A DNA stretch of 64,000 nt, from contig NZ_CP032698.1 in NCBI RefSeq assembly GCF_003627815.1, forward strand, positions 4,278,001-4,342,000, given 5' to 3'. How positions within the stretch are numbered: the first letter of the stretch is position 1; the number at the start of each line of letters is the position of its first letter. Made by a program: the position numbers and the translations under genes. Positions 19,313 to 27,690 of this stretch are shown here, one piece after another. The notes beneath the pieces were generated by a model, which saw nothing but the letters and a program-made list of their open reading frames with translations, was not told the DNA's origin and made no database searches. The DNA comes from Streptomyces hundungensis. GTDB taxonomy: Bacteria > Actinomycetota > Actinomycetes > Streptomycetales > Streptomycetaceae.

Positions 19313-19323
19313 CGGGCTACTTC
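19306..19323. terminator. Short inverted repeat at the YibE/F stop
   Basis: GAAGTAGC-GG-GCTACTTC overlaps the stop codon between convergent genes. The loop is only two bases, so termination is uncertain. Confidence 0.3.
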
Positions 19324-19336
19324 GACAAGCGGCAGG

Positions 19337-19771
19337 TCAACCGGCGTTCTCCTCGGCGAGGATGCGCCCGAGCGCGTCCTCCAGATGCTCGTCGAAGTCG
19401 CCGAGCGTCCACTCCTGCCCCAGCGGTACGAGCTTGTCGGTGCGGTCGAGGAACGCCACGAGCGGCGCCGCGCCGGACCGGAACAGGGCGCGGTCCTCGC
19501 CCACTTGGAGTCTGATGCGTACGTCGCAGAGCTCCTCGGGGTGGGTGGGCTCGATCCGCACATCGCCGTCGCCGGTCGCCACATTGATGCCGTCGAGCAG
19601 CAGCTCTCGACCGAAGGCCCAGGTCACCGGCGCGTCGCCGGGCAGGTGGAAGGTCATGCGCACCGCATAGGGATCCTTCGCCTCGTACGTCAGCTCCACC
19701 GGGATCCGGAAGGAGAGCTCCTCGGACACGAGGAAGCTCATCATCACTTCTGCCTGAACCGATTCACGCAT
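19337..19771 (-). CDS. ssgA: SsgA-like sporulation and cell-division activator
   Basis: A 144-residue SsgA-like protein, a family confined to sporulating actinomycetes. MRESVQAEVMMSFLVSEELSFRIPVEL at the N-terminus, FHLPGDAPVTWAFGRELLLDG in the middle and APLVAFLDRTDKLVPLGQE near the C-terminus match SsgA itself rather than SsgB. SsgA localises SsgB and so FtsZ at sporulation septa and stimulates submerged sporulation. The ATG at 19771 has GGGG 8 bases upstream; GTG 19780 is an alternative. It follows the IclR gene ssgR by about 100 bases on the same strand, the arrangement in which SsgR activates ssgA. Confidence 0.9.
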   Translation of the reverse strand: MRESVQAEVMMSFLVSEELSFRIPVELTYEAKDPYAVRMTFHLPGDAPVTWAFGRELLLDGINVATGDGDVRIEPTHPEELCDVRIRLQVGEDRALFRSGAAPLVAFLDRTDKLVPLGQEWTLGDFDEHLEDALGRILAEENAG

Positions 19772-19873
19772 CGCACGCACCCCGCTTTAGCCGAACTTGG
19801 CCAGGAATGATCCCCGTTGGCCTTCTTGACGCCATCGTGCTGTAAGCGCTAGCGGATCACAAGGAGTGATATT

Positions 19874-20644
19874 TCAGATACTGATAGAGAGGGCCGGGGA
19901 GCCCCAGAGAACCGCCACCTCGACGCGGAGTCGCTCAATGGTCGGAAGGAGGCGTTCTTGCTGGTGAAGGGGTACGGAGATGGCCACGGTGGCGGGAGTT
20001 GAGCCCGCCGTGACGGGGATCGCGGCGCAGACCGTCCCGAGGGCGTATTCCTGCCGTTCCACCACCGGTTGCATACGCTCCGTAGCCGCGAGGCGGTCCG
20101 TCAGAACGCGGCGGTCCCGCACGGTGTAAGGCGTGATGGCCTGGACCGGATGCCGGTCGAGGTAGTCCTCGCGGGTGCGCTCGTCGAGCTGGCCGAGCAG
20201 GCACTGACCGATGGCGTGGGCGTGTCCGGTCTCCCGGAAGTCGGCCCATTCCTCGACGGCGGGTACGTCGGGCGTGTCGGCGACCCCGGCGATCTCGATC
20301 TCGCCCTCGCGGTAGACCGCGAAGTAGATGGGCACTCCGAGGGAGTCCCGCCAGCGGACCAGTGAGTTGGCGATCTTGCTGCGACGATTCTGCAATGCCC
20401 CACCCACGGCCAGCCGCTCGACCGCGGGCCCGAAGACGAACACCCCGTGCTCGCGCCGCAGATAGCCCTCGTGAGTCAACGTCCGCAGCAGGTGGTAGGC
20501 GGTGGGCAGCGGCAGCCCCGCCTCGCGCGCCAGTTGTTTGGCGGGAGCTCCGTCCAGGTGGGACCCCACTGCCTCAAGCAGACGCAGGGCTCGCTGGACC
20601 GAGCCGATCAGGGTAGGGACGGCGCCGTTCGAAGCCGTGGCCAC
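19874..20644 (-). CDS. ssgR: IclR-family regulator of ssgA
   Basis: A 256-residue IclR-type regulator: winged helix-turn-helix with SVQRALRLLEAVGSHLDGAPAKQLAREAGLPLPTAYHLLRTLTHEGYL, then the ligand-binding domain (GQCLLGQLDERTREDYLDRH, VCAAIPV). Its position directly upstream of ssgA identifies it as SsgR, the known activator of ssgA in Streptomyces coelicolor. Start GTG 20644 has GGGGGTG six bases upstream. The intergenic stretch 19772-19873, with TAAGCGCTAGCGG, should hold the ssgA promoter that SsgR recognises. Confidence 0.88.
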   Translation of the reverse strand: MATASNGAVPTLIGSVQRALRLLEAVGSHLDGAPAKQLAREAGLPLPTAYHLLRTLTHEGYLRREHGVFVFGPAVERLAVGGALQNRRSKIANSLVRWRDSLGVPIYFAVYREGEIEIAGVADTPDVPAVEEWADFRETGHAHAIGQCLLGQLDERTREDYLDRHPVQAITPYTVRDRRVLTDRLAATERMQPVVERQEYALGTVCAAIPVTAGSTPATVAISVPLHQQERLLPTIERLRVEVAVLWGSPALSISI

Positions 20645-20928
20645 AGGTCACCCCCAGGCGTGCTGACGGGCAACGCGCCCGCCCGCGGGGGCCGCCCCCG
20701 CGCGCCCGCCGCGACCCCGGGGGCGGCGGCACGGGCCGGTCGGACCGGCGGTCGGGATCGATCAGGACCCGTGGTTCCCAGGGGGCGGCAGAGACTGGCC
20801 ACTCTAATGGCGGCCCTCTGGGCGAAGGGGGCTCGGCAAGGTCCGTTCCCCCGGCCGGGCTAACGCCCGCCCGCCCCCGACGTGGCTTGCCGGGTCGGCA
20901 AGGACTGCTCGACGGCGGCTGCCACGGC
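20645..20928. other. Gene-free GC-rich stretch upstream of ssgR
   Basis: The interval holds GC-rich runs and no reading frame with protein-like sequence. It should contain the ssgR promoter, but I see no clear -10/-35 pair. A terminator for the next gene begins at 20929. Confidence 0.5.
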
Positions 20929-20959
20929 CCCCGGGCGGAAGGTCATGTTCCGCCCGGGG
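20929..20959 (-). terminator. Terminator of the DUF5326-like gene
   Basis: CCCCGGGCGGAA and TTCCGCCCGGGG form a perfect 12-bp stem with a 7-base loop, 4 bases beyond the stop codon. Confidence 0.7.
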
Positions 20960-20963
20960 CCGA

Positions 20964-21185
20964 CTACCAGTCGCTACGCGAGGAGGACGAGGAGGACATG
21001 AACCTCCGCACCAGGTAGATCAGACCGCCGACCAGGGCCACGAAGACCAGGACCTTGAAGAGCAGCCCGAACAGGAACCCGATCACGCTCGCGATCACAC
21101 CGCCGAACACCACCAGGGCGATGAGCGGCACGGCGACCCACTTCACCCACCAGGGCATTCCCGCGAACAACTCCCGTGCCGCCAT
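20964..21185 (-). CDS. Small membrane protein, DUF5326-like
   Basis: A 73-residue protein: MAARELFAGMPWWVKWVAVPLIALVVFGG, a second hydrophobic stretch VIGFLFGLLFKVLVFVALVGGLIYLV, then RRFMSSSSSSRSDW. Two membrane helices and a serine-rich cytoplasmic tail are typical of DUF5326 proteins of Streptomyces, which have no known function. GGTAGGGACG precedes the ATG. A strong hairpin follows the stop codon, so it is probably a single-gene transcript. Confidence 0.8.
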   Translation of the reverse strand: MAARELFAGMPWWVKWVAVPLIALVVFGGVIASVIGFLFGLLFKVLVFVALVGGLIYLVRRFMSSSSSSRSDW

Positions 21186-21325
21186 CGTCCCTACCTCTTT
21201 CCGTCAGTTCACGATTCTGTGCGCTTTCGACACCCTCGATGCTAGGCGGGAGGGGGTGCCGGGCGGGGCCCTCGCAGCCCTTGAACTCCCCTGACCGAAC
21301 CCCTAGGGAGAATCGGGGTCGACCC

Positions 21326-21643
21326 TCAGCTCTCAGGCGGAGAGAAGACCACCAGAACCCTCAGATCCTCGGTGATGTGGTGGAACTTGTGCGCTACGCC
21401 CGCCGGCACGTAGACCACGCTGCCCCGCGCCACCTGCGTCGTCTCCAGGCCCACGGTGATCGACGCGCGGCCGCTGACCACGAAGTAGATCTCGTCCTGG
21501 GCGTGCGGGGATTGCGGGTCGTGCGCCCCCGCGTCGAGCGCGTACAACCCCGCCGACATGTTTCGCTCTCGTAGGAATTGCAGATACGCGCCGTCGTTGG
21601 CGGCCCGCTCCGTCTCCAGCTCGTCGAGTCGGAAATGTTTCAT
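21326..21643 (-). CDS. Single-domain cupin
   Basis: A 105-residue one-domain cupin. Motif 1 is HDPQSPHAQDEIYFVVSGRASI (metal-ligand His, His and Glu), and motif 2 is GSVVYVPAGVAHKFHHI (third His). The small beta-barrel probably binds a metal and may be an isomerase, dioxygenase or sensor; the substrate is not predictable. It is divergent from the holin-like gene at 21694, with only about 50 bases between the two start codons. Confidence 0.85.
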   Translation of the reverse strand: MKHFRLDELETERAANDGAYLQFLRERNMSAGLYALDAGAHDPQSPHAQDEIYFVVSGRASITVGLETTQVARGSVVYVPAGVAHKFHHITEDLRVLVVFSPPES

Positions 21644-21693
21644 CGCCGTCTGCCCCTGCGCTCGTGCCGATCCGGTCTGCCACGATCAGACCC

Positions 21694-22074
21694 ATGAAGA
21701 ATTTCGTAGTCAAGACGATCGCCAACGCGGCCGCCCTGGCCGTGGCCATTTGGCTGGTCAAGAACATCACGCTGACCGGTGAGAGCACCGGCAAGAAGGC
21801 GCTGACGCTGGTCCTGGTCGCGCTGCTGTTCGGCGTCGTGAACTTCGTCGTGAAGCCCGTGGTCAAGCTCCTGTCGTTCCCCCTCTTCATCCTCACGCTC
21901 GGGCTGATCACCCTGGTGGTGAACGCCCTGATGCTGTTGTTGACCTCCTGGCTCGCCGACAAGCTCGATCTCAGCTTCCATGTCGAGGGCTTCTGGACCG
22001 CCGTGGTGGGCGCCCTGATCATCTCGGTCGTGTCCTGGGCCATGCACATCGTCCTGCCCGACGACAAGGACTGA
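21694..22074 (+). CDS. Phage-holin-like (PF04020 type) membrane protein
   Basis: A 126-residue protein with four hydrophobic segments: NAAALAVAIWLVKNITL, LVLVALLFGVVNFVVKPVVKLL, FILTLGLITLVVNALMLLLTSWLADKL and FWTAVVGALIISVVSWAMHIVL. The NFVVKPVVKLLSFPLFILTLGL block is the hallmark of the Phage_holin_4_2 family found throughout bacterial chromosomes. Despite the name, a lytic function is not established for chromosomal members. ATG 21694 opens the conserved sequence. The gene stands alone. Confidence 0.82.
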   Translation: MKNFVVKTIANAAALAVAIWLVKNITLTGESTGKKALTLVLVALLFGVVNFVVKPVVKLLSFPLFILTLGLITLVVNALMLLLTSWLADKLDLSFHVEGFWTAVVGALIISVVSWAMHIVLPDDKD

Positions 22075-22160
22075 GCGTCGCCCCCTCCGTCGGGCCCGTC
22101 CATGACGAAGACCGCACCGAGGGACCGCTTGACACCCCCGCGATGAATGGAGCATGTGGC

Positions 22161-23285
22161 ATGACAGGTGACGGCACTCGATCCGTACGCGCCGGGATCC
22201 CCGCGCCGGTGGCCTACGAACCCACCCTGCCCGGGCCGGTGTTCGCCGCCCACTTCCACCTGCCCGGCGAGGCGGCCGGCCCGTACACCTACGGCCGCGA
22301 CACCAACCCGACCTGGACCCATCTGGAACGGGCCATAGCCGAACTCGAGTCCCCCGACGAGAGCGCCGAAGCCGTCGTCTTCGCCTCCGGGATGGCGGCG
22401 ATCTCGGCGGTCCTGCTCTCCCAGGCGCGCTCCGGGGACACCGTGGTCCTGCCGGACGACGGCTATCAGGCCCTGCCCCTGGTCCGTGAGCAGTTGGAGG
22501 CGTACGGCATCGAGGTGCGCACCGCGCCGACCGCAGGGGATGCCCAACTGGCGCACCTCGACGGCGCGAAGCTGCTGTGGATCGAGACACCGTCGAATCC
22601 CGGTCTCGATGTGTGCGACGTACGCCGGCTGGCGCGGTCCGCACACGAAGCGGGCGCGCTCGTGGCGGTCGACAACACGTTGGCCACACCGCTCGGGCAG
22701 CGCCCCCTCGAACTCGGCGCGGACTTCGCGGTCGCCAGCGGCACCAAGGGCCTGACCGGCCACGGCGATCTGCTGCTCGGCTATGTGGTGTGCCGCGATC
22801 CCCGGCTCGCCGCACGCGTACGCACCTGGCGCAAGGTCGTCGGGGCGATCCCGGGGCCGATGGAGGCCTGGCTCGCACACCGCTCCCTCGCCACCCTGCA
22901 CCTGCGCGCGGACCGGCAGGCCGCCAACGCCCTCGCCCTGGCAGAGGCGCTGGCAAAACGCGGCGAGGTGACGGGGCTGCGCTATCCGGGCCTGCCCTCG
23001 GATCCCTCGCACCGACTGGCCTCGGCGCAGATGCGCCGCTTCGGCTGCGTGATCTCCTTCGACCTGCCCGACCGCGCCTTCGCCGAACGGTTCCTGGAGG
23101 CGCTGCGTCTGGTGGACGACGCCACGAGCTTCGGTGGCGTGCGCTCGACCGCCGAACGGCGTGGCCGCTGGGGCGGCGACGCGGTGGCGGAGGGCTTCAT
23201 CCGCTTCTCGGTCGGCGCGGAGGACGCACCCGATCTGATCGCGGATGTGGAACGCGCCCTGGACGAGGCGGGTGCGGCCTCGTGA
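22161..23285 (+). CDS. Cystathionine gamma-lyase/synthase family PLP enzyme
   Basis: A 374-residue Cys/Met-metabolism PLP enzyme. YTYGRDTNPTWTHLERAIAELE, VVFASGMAAISAVLLSQ, WIETPSNPGLDVCDV, AVDNTLATPLGQRPLELGADFAV and the PLP-lysine motif ASGTKGLTGHGDLL are all present, with the C-terminal FGGVRSTAERRGRWG active-site loop and ISFDL. It would cleave cystathionine or related thioethers; a synthase role is possible. ATG 22161 is chosen for GGAG nine bases upstream. The next gene encodes a LysR regulator in the same direction, but 222 bases apart. Confidence 0.85.
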   Translation: MTGDGTRSVRAGIPAPVAYEPTLPGPVFAAHFHLPGEAAGPYTYGRDTNPTWTHLERAIAELESPDESAEAVVFASGMAAISAVLLSQARSGDTVVLPDDGYQALPLVREQLEAYGIEVRTAPTAGDAQLAHLDGAKLLWIETPSNPGLDVCDVRRLARSAHEAGALVAVDNTLATPLGQRPLELGADFAVASGTKGLTGHGDLLLGYVVCRDPRLAARVRTWRKVVGAIPGPMEAWLAHRSLATLHLRADRQAANALALAEALAKRGEVTGLRYPGLPSDPSHRLASAQMRRFGCVISFDLPDRAFAERFLEALRLVDDATSFGGVRSTAERRGRWGGDAVAEGFIRFSVGAEDAPDLIADVERALDEAGAAS

Positions 23286-23425
23286 TCGCCGTGCGGAGCG
23301 TATCGCCTCCGCAGGACGGACGGTCCGAGCCTCCCCCCTCGTGGCTCGGACCGTCCCGGTTCCTCGCGTACGAAGAACCGCCTGGCCAAGGCTAGTTGAC
23401 TCTGCGTCAGTGTCCAATCACCGGA

Positions 23426-23455
23426 ACGACAGAGGCCTATCGACATATTTATAGT
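23426..23455 (+). promoter_or_regulatory. Candidate promoter of the LysR gene
   Basis: ACGACA, 18-bp spacer, TATAGT in an unusually AT-rich patch (ATCGACATATTTATAG). It lies about 50 bases before the LysR start codon; the AT-rich dyad may also be a LysR autoregulatory box. Confidence 0.35.
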
Positions 23456-23506
23456 GGGGTCCGGCCGGGGATGGCGCGAGGCAGTTCAGGACGGGAGGGC
23501 GCCCGC

Positions 23507-24403
23507 ATGGACCTTGCCCTGCTGCGTACGTTCGTCACCGTGCACCGGGCCGGCTCCTTCACCCGGGCCGCGGCGCTGCTCGGACTCTCACAGCCCGCCG
23601 TGACCAGCCAGATCCGCACCCTGGAGCGGCAGTTGGGCCACACCCTGTTCCTGCGCAGGGCGCGCGGGGTGACCCCGACGACGATCGGCGACGAACTGGC
23701 CCAGCGGGCCGCGCCGCATCTGGACGCACTCGTCGAAATCACCGAGCCGGGCCTGTGCGAGGAATCGGGCGCGCGGACGCTCCACCTGGCGGGCCCGCCG
23801 GAGTTCACGGCAGTGCGGGCCCTGCCCGCTCTCACCCGGCTCATCCCGCAGGGACTCGCGCTGCGGGCCTCCTTCGGGAACGCGGAGGAGACCCTGGAAG
23901 GCCTGGCCGCCGGACACCACGACCTGGTCATCGCCACCGCCCGGCCGCGCGGTGGGCTGCTGACGTCGACACCGCTGTGCGACGAGGAACATGTGCTGGT
24001 CGCCGGGGTGCGCTGGGCGGCACGACTCGGACCGGGCGCGGTGCGCCACGGCGGTCCCGAGGTCCTGGAGCCCATCCCGGTGGTGGAGGTCCATGAGTCG
24101 CTTCCGCTGGTGACCCGCTACTGGGCGGCCGTGTTCGACGCCCGGCCCGCGGCCACGGGCACGGTGATCGCCCCCGACCTGCGGGCCGTCCTGGCCGCGG
24201 TGGCCGCCGGGGCCGGCCTGGCGGTGCTGCCCCGCTACCTGTGCGAGACGGCCCTGGAACAGGGTGAGGTGGTGGCGCTCCTCGACCCCCCGGTGCCTCC
24301 GCTGCGGACCTATTTCCTCGCGGCGCGCACCGGCACACTCGGTCTCGCACACATCGCGCGGGCGCAGGAATGGCTGCTGCGTGCCGCCGTCGACTGGAGC
24401 TGA
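23507..24403 (+). CDS. LysR-family transcriptional regulator
   Basis: A 298-residue LysR regulator: MDLALLRTFVTVHRAGSFTRAAALLGLSQPAVTSQIRTLERQLGHTLFLR is the winged helix-turn-helix, followed by a two-lobed effector domain (AAVAAGAGLAVLPRYLCETAL). ATG 23507 has GGGAGGG eight bases upstream and starts the canonical N-terminus. LysR proteins usually regulate a nearby or divergent gene, which here could be the PLP enzyme upstream; that is inference only. It ends about 60 bases before the Nudix gene. Confidence 0.88.
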   Translation: MDLALLRTFVTVHRAGSFTRAAALLGLSQPAVTSQIRTLERQLGHTLFLRRARGVTPTTIGDELAQRAAPHLDALVEITEPGLCEESGARTLHLAGPPEFTAVRALPALTRLIPQGLALRASFGNAEETLEGLAAGHHDLVIATARPRGGLLTSTPLCDEEHVLVAGVRWAARLGPGAVRHGGPEVLEPIPVVEVHESLPLVTRYWAAVFDARPAATGTVIAPDLRAVLAAVAAGAGLAVLPRYLCETALEQGEVVALLDPPVPPLRTYFLAARTGTLGLAHIARAQEWLLRAAVDWS

Positions 24404-24461
24404 GGTGCGGCGGCCAGGCCCGAGGAGTTTCGCGGCCATCCCTTCGGGCCACATTTCTCCC

Positions 24462-24944
24462 ATGACCGTACGTCCAGTGGTCAAGCGCACCGCACGAGCC
24501 GTTCTGCTCGACGGCGACGACCTGATCCTGATCAAGCGCACCAAGCCCGGCATGGATCCGTACTGGGTCACCCCCGGTGGCGGGGTCGAGCCCGAGGACT
24601 CCACCGTCGTCGAGGCCCTCCACCGCGAGGTGCACGAGGAACTCGGAGCCAAGATCACCGACGTGGTGCCCTGCTTCGTCGACACCGTCGAGCACATCGG
24701 CGCCGACGGAGGGGCGACCGGAGTGAAGGTGCAGCACTTCTTCGTCTGCCGCCTCGACTCCATGGACCCCTCGCTGCGGCACGGCCCCGAGATCGACGAG
24801 CCGTGCGGTGAGTACGAGATCGTCCGCATCCCGTTCACCCGTGTCGGGATCGCCTCCGTACACCTCGTCCCGCTGTCCCTCAGGCACTACCTGGACGGCA
24901 ACATCGAGGGTGTACGCGCCATGCACGCGCCCGACCTGGGCTGA
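24462..24944 (+). CDS. Nudix hydrolase
   Basis: A 160-residue Nudix protein. The Nudix box lies around residues 38-61: YWVTPGGGVEPEDSTVVEAL then HREVHEELGAKI. The essential REVHEELG core is intact, while the spacing before it is one residue longer than the strict consensus. It is expected to hydrolyse a nucleoside diphosphate linked to another group; substrate unknown. Start ATG 24462, weak ribosome-binding site. It converges with the HAD phosphatase with only 9 bases between stops. Confidence 0.87.
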   Translation: MTVRPVVKRTARAVLLDGDDLILIKRTKPGMDPYWVTPGGGVEPEDSTVVEALHREVHEELGAKITDVVPCFVDTVEHIGADGGATGVKVQHFFVCRLDSMDPSLRHGPEIDEPCGEYEIVRIPFTRVGIASVHLVPLSLRHYLDGNIEGVRAMHAPDLG

Positions 24945-24953
24945 CCCCCGCGC

Positions 24954-25586
24954 TCACCCAGCGGCACGGACGAGCGCGTAGGCCTCCCGGAGGTCGTCAC
25001 CGGTGTACGCATGGGTCGCGAGGCCCTCAAGATGGTGATCCGCGTTCACCGCGACCGACACGGGCACCGCGGCGAAGAGGTCCACGTCGGACATCGAGTC
25101 CCCGTACGCCACACAGCTTCGGGGGCTGACACCGAACTCGGCACACAGCCGGTCCATGACGCTCACCTTGGCGGCCGGACTGAGGATCCCGGCCGGATCC
25201 ACCGGCCGCGCGAACGGCACGTCCGGGAAGACGGAGCCGTGGGCGGCGTGGGCGCCCCAGGCGAGCAGCCGTCGCACGAAGAAGGACGGGGAGAGCGAGA
25301 TGACGGCGCAGTAGTCACCCTGTTCCCGGATCTCGCGCCACACGTCCTGGATCCCGGTGAGCCAGGGGGCGCTCTCGAAGGCGCTCGCCACGTGCGCCTC
25401 GGTGAGCCCGGCCCACAGGGCATGGACGCGTACCGCGTACTCCGGAGGCCCGATCAGCCCTGCGGACAGCTCACGCTCCAGCTCGCCGATCTCGCTGAGC
25501 AGTCCCAGTTGCCGGGATATCTCGACCGGTGCGGCGGAGCCCCGCATCAGCGTGCCGTCGAGGTCGAAGAGATGAAGTCTCGCCAT
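24954..25586 (-). CDS. HAD-family phosphatase, SerB-like
   Basis: A 210-residue HAD hydrolase. Motif I is HLFDLDGTLMRGSA at the N-terminus, motif II ISLSPSFFV, motif III a lysine in SPAAKVSVMDRL, and motif IV AYGDSMSDVDLFAAV. A short helical cap (LSAGLIGPPEYAVRVHALWAG) resembles class IB phosphoserine phosphatase-like enzymes. Substrate unknown. It is divergent from the membrane-protein gene whose start lies in a parS site, with two parS sites in the gap. Confidence 0.85.
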   Translation of the reverse strand: MARLHLFDLDGTLMRGSAAPVEISRQLGLLSEIGELERELSAGLIGPPEYAVRVHALWAGLTEAHVASAFESAPWLTGIQDVWREIREQGDYCAVISLSPSFFVRRLLAWGAHAAHGSVFPDVPFARPVDPAGILSPAAKVSVMDRLCAEFGVSPRSCVAYGDSMSDVDLFAAVPVSVAVNADHHLEGLATHAYTGDDLREAYALVRAAG

Positions 25587-25656
25587 GTACGCCGAGGCTA
25601 GTACGAGGGGTTACTCCCCCTGTCGGACGCCCGGCCCAGCCGTGCGGCGCCACCCT

Positions 25657-25670
25657 GTTTCACGTGAAAC
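25657..25670. other. parS site, perfect
   Basis: GTTTCACGTGAAAC in a 16-bp palindrome, 90 bp from the next site. Its GTG is in frame with the membrane-protein gene downstream. Confidence 0.92.
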
Positions 25671-25746
25671 ATCCACCGCTCCCCTCATCCGGTTCGACGC
25701 CGGTCCAGCCCACGCCGCCCCGGCCCACCCCGCTCCGGGCGACGCC

Positions 25747-25760
25747 GTTTCACGTGAAAC
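25747..25760. other. parS site, perfect, overlapping a start codon
   Basis: GTTTCACGTGAAAC; its GTG (25754-25756) is the likely start of the following membrane-protein gene. Confidence 0.92.
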
Positions 25761-26275
25761 ATCTGCGTCGGCGCTCCCGCAGGGGCTGGCTGGTGGCTCA
25801 TGTCGCCGTCTCGGTGAGCTGGCTGGGCCTCACCCTGGGACTGCTCGCGCTCGGCGTCACCGCGTTCACCACGGACTCCCCTGCGATGACGGAGTCCGCG
25901 TACCGCGCCATGAAGGTCTTCGGCGACTGGCTGGTGATACCCATCGCGTCCGTGTCGCTGGTGACCGGGGTGGTGCTCTCGGGGGGCACCCGGTGGGGGC
26001 TCGCGCGCCACCGCTGGGTCTGGGTCAAGTTCTGGCTGACCTTGCTCACGCTGTGTCTGTCGGCCTTCGCGCTGCGGCCGGAAATCAACAGCGCTGTCGC
26101 CGCGGGGGCGCCCGACGTCAGCCTGGTCGCGGCGCCCGTCGTCTCCTCCAGCGCCTATTTCTTCATGACGGCGATCTCGGTGCTCAAGCCCTGGGGACTG
26201 ACGAAGCGTGGCCGGAAGCACCATGCCGAGAGCCGGAAACTGCTGGACGCCGCGCCCAGGCGTCGGACAACCTGA
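25754..26275 (+). CDS. Four-helix membrane protein, DUF2269-like
   Basis: A 173-residue membrane protein starting MKHLRRRSRRGWLVAHVAVSVSWLG if the parS-embedded GTG at 25754 is used. Four hydrophobic segments follow: HVAVSVSWLGLTLGLLALGVTAF, LVIPIASVSLVTGVVLSG, WVWVKFWLTLLTLCLSAFAL and VVSSSAYFFMTAISVL. The pattern resembles DUF2269-type integral membrane proteins; function unknown. No ATG is available in frame, and no strong Shine-Dalgarno lies upstream; a second in-frame GTG is in the other parS site at 25664. It is followed 5 bases later by a GNAT gene, so the two are probably coupled. Confidence 0.72.
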   Translation: MKHLRRRSRRGWLVAHVAVSVSWLGLTLGLLALGVTAFTTDSPAMTESAYRAMKVFGDWLVIPIASVSLVTGVVLSGGTRWGLARHRWVWVKFWLTLLTLCLSAFALRPEINSAVAAGAPDVSLVAAPVVSSSAYFFMTAISVLKPWGLTKRGRKHHAESRKLLDAAPRRRTT

Positions 26276-26280
26276 CCTTC

Positions 26281-27135
26281 ATGCCCTCACCGCTCGCCGA
26301 GCTCCCCCTGCGCCATCTGACCCATGAAGACGTCGTCGCCTGCGCCGACCTCTCCGAAGACCGGGGCTGGCCACGGGAGGAGCACAAATGGGGGCTTCTG
26401 CTCGCGGCGGGCACGGGATACGGAATCGATGCCCCGGACGGCAAGGGCCTGGTCGCCGCCTGTGTCGTCACCTCGTACGGTCCGGGTCTCACGGCCATCG
26501 GCATGGTCCTGGTGGCCCAGCGCTTCGCCCGGCAGGGCGTCGGGCGACGGCTGATGAAGGACGTGCTCCAGAAGTGGGAGGGCACTCCGCTCACCCTGCA
26601 CGCCACACCGAACGGCCGCCCGCTCTACGAGGAGCTGGGCTTCGCAACGACCGGCCGCGCCGAGATGGTCGTGGGGCACTTCCAGCCGTCGGGGCCCGCC
26701 CCGACGGTGGCCACCCGTCCGGCGACCGCGGACGACCTGTCGGCGATCCTCCGGCTGGACACCGAGGTCTTCGGCCAGGACCGCACCCACATGATCACCC
26801 GGCTGCCGGCCTTCTGCGATCAGTTGCGGGTCGCCGAGGACTCGGTCGGCCTCATCGGGTTCGCGGCCGCCTGGCCCAATATGCACACCCATGTGGTCGG
26901 CCCGTTGATCGCCCGCGACACGGAGACCGCCAAGGCTCTGGTCGCCTCGCTCGCGGCCGGCACGGACCGGCCGCTGCGCACGGACGTCGACGTACGGCAC
27001 GAGGAACTGTTGAGCTGGCTGAGGGCGTCCGGCCTGGACTCGGTCGGCTTCAACGCGGTGATGACCCGGGGCATCCCGGCTCTCCCCGGCGACTGGACCC
27101 GCCGCTTCGCGCCCCTGACGGTGGCAGCGGGCTAG
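26281..27135 (+). CDS. Two-domain GNAT acetyltransferase
   Basis: A 284-residue protein with two GNAT-like halves. The N-terminal half has the acetyl-CoA site TAIGMVLVAQRFARQGVGRRLMKDVL and LHATPNGRPLYEELGFATTG. The C-terminal half (TRPATADDLSAILRLDTEVFGQDR, ending DVRHEELLSWLRASGLDSVG) resembles the YitH/HolE-type degenerate acetyltransferase domain. Acceptor unknown. ATG 26281 lies 5 bases after the previous stop, with no clear ribosome-binding site, suggesting translational coupling to the membrane-protein gene. Confidence 0.82.
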   Translation: MPSPLAELPLRHLTHEDVVACADLSEDRGWPREEHKWGLLLAAGTGYGIDAPDGKGLVAACVVTSYGPGLTAIGMVLVAQRFARQGVGRRLMKDVLQKWEGTPLTLHATPNGRPLYEELGFATTGRAEMVVGHFQPSGPAPTVATRPATADDLSAILRLDTEVFGQDRTHMITRLPAFCDQLRVAEDSVGLIGFAAAWPNMHTHVVGPLIARDTETAKALVASLAAGTDRPLRTDVDVRHEELLSWLRASGLDSVGFNAVMTRGIPALPGDWTRRFAPLTVAAG

Positions 27136-27161
27136 CCCGGCCCTCGCTGCCTCAGTACGCG

Positions 27162-27204
27162 TCCGCCCTCATGTGCCGTCCCAGTAACGGCACTTGAGGG
27201 CGGA
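27162..27204. terminator. Bidirectional terminator hairpin
   Basis: TCCGCCCTCATGTGCCGT and ACGGCACTTGAGGGCGGA form an 18-bp stem with one T:T mismatch and a 7-base loop between the convergent GNAT and GlcG genes. Confidence 0.75.
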
Positions 27205-27223
27205 TGCCGGGATATCGGGGTGG

Positions 27224-27655
27224 TCAGCGGCGAGTCAGGTTCGCGACGGCGGCGGACGCGAATCCGTGGTCCTGCTCGGGGGCGCCGCCACCCACGCCGA
27301 TCGCGCCGATGAGACGGCCGTCGCGATGCACGGGCACGCCACCCGCGATGAAGAGCAGCGGACGGTCGAGCGCCGTCGGCAGGGTGTGGAACGGGCCGCC
27401 CGGCTGGACCGCGTCCACCAGGTCGGCGGTCGGCGCGTTCAGCTGGAGCGCCGTGTACGCCTTGCGTGTGCTGGTCTCCCCGGCGATCAGTACGGCCCGG
27501 TCGTCCCGGCGGAAGGCGAGCAGATGGCCGCCCGCGTCCAGGACGGTAACCGCGACGGTGACCCCGGCCGCCTCCGCGGCCACCCGGGCCGCTTCGACGA
27601 GGACCTCGGCATCCTGGGTGCTGAACGGGGCCGGTGCGAGGGTGGTGGTGCTCAT
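27224..27655 (-). CDS. GlcG/HbpS-family heme-binding-like protein
   Basis: A 143-residue protein of the GlcG/HbpS (DUF336) family: VTVAVLDAGGHLLAFRRDD-like opening (VAVTVLDAGGHLLAFRRDD), ETSTRKAYTALQLNAPT, and the Gly-rich end GGVPVHRDGRLIGAIGVGGGAPEQDHGFASAAV. Some relatives bind heme or degraded corrinoids; it has no signal peptide, unlike secreted HbpS. ATG 27655 is chosen for GGAG eight bases upstream. It lies about 35 bases after the MFS gene on the same strand and is probably co-transcribed with it. Confidence 0.83.
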   Translation of the reverse strand: MSTTTLAPAPFSTQDAEVLVEAARVAAEAAGVTVAVTVLDAGGHLLAFRRDDRAVLIAGETSTRKAYTALQLNAPTADLVDAVQPGGPFHTLPTALDRPLLFIAGGVPVHRDGRLIGAIGVGGGAPEQDHGFASAAVANLTRR

Positions 27656-27690
27656 GCGGGACAACTCCTTGACGGTTATGGGCAGTTGAT

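Noticed and set aside
22129..22134. TTGACA as a -35 element for the PLP-enzyme gene
   Set aside because: No acceptable -10 falls at 16-19 bp, and the start codon would be too close.
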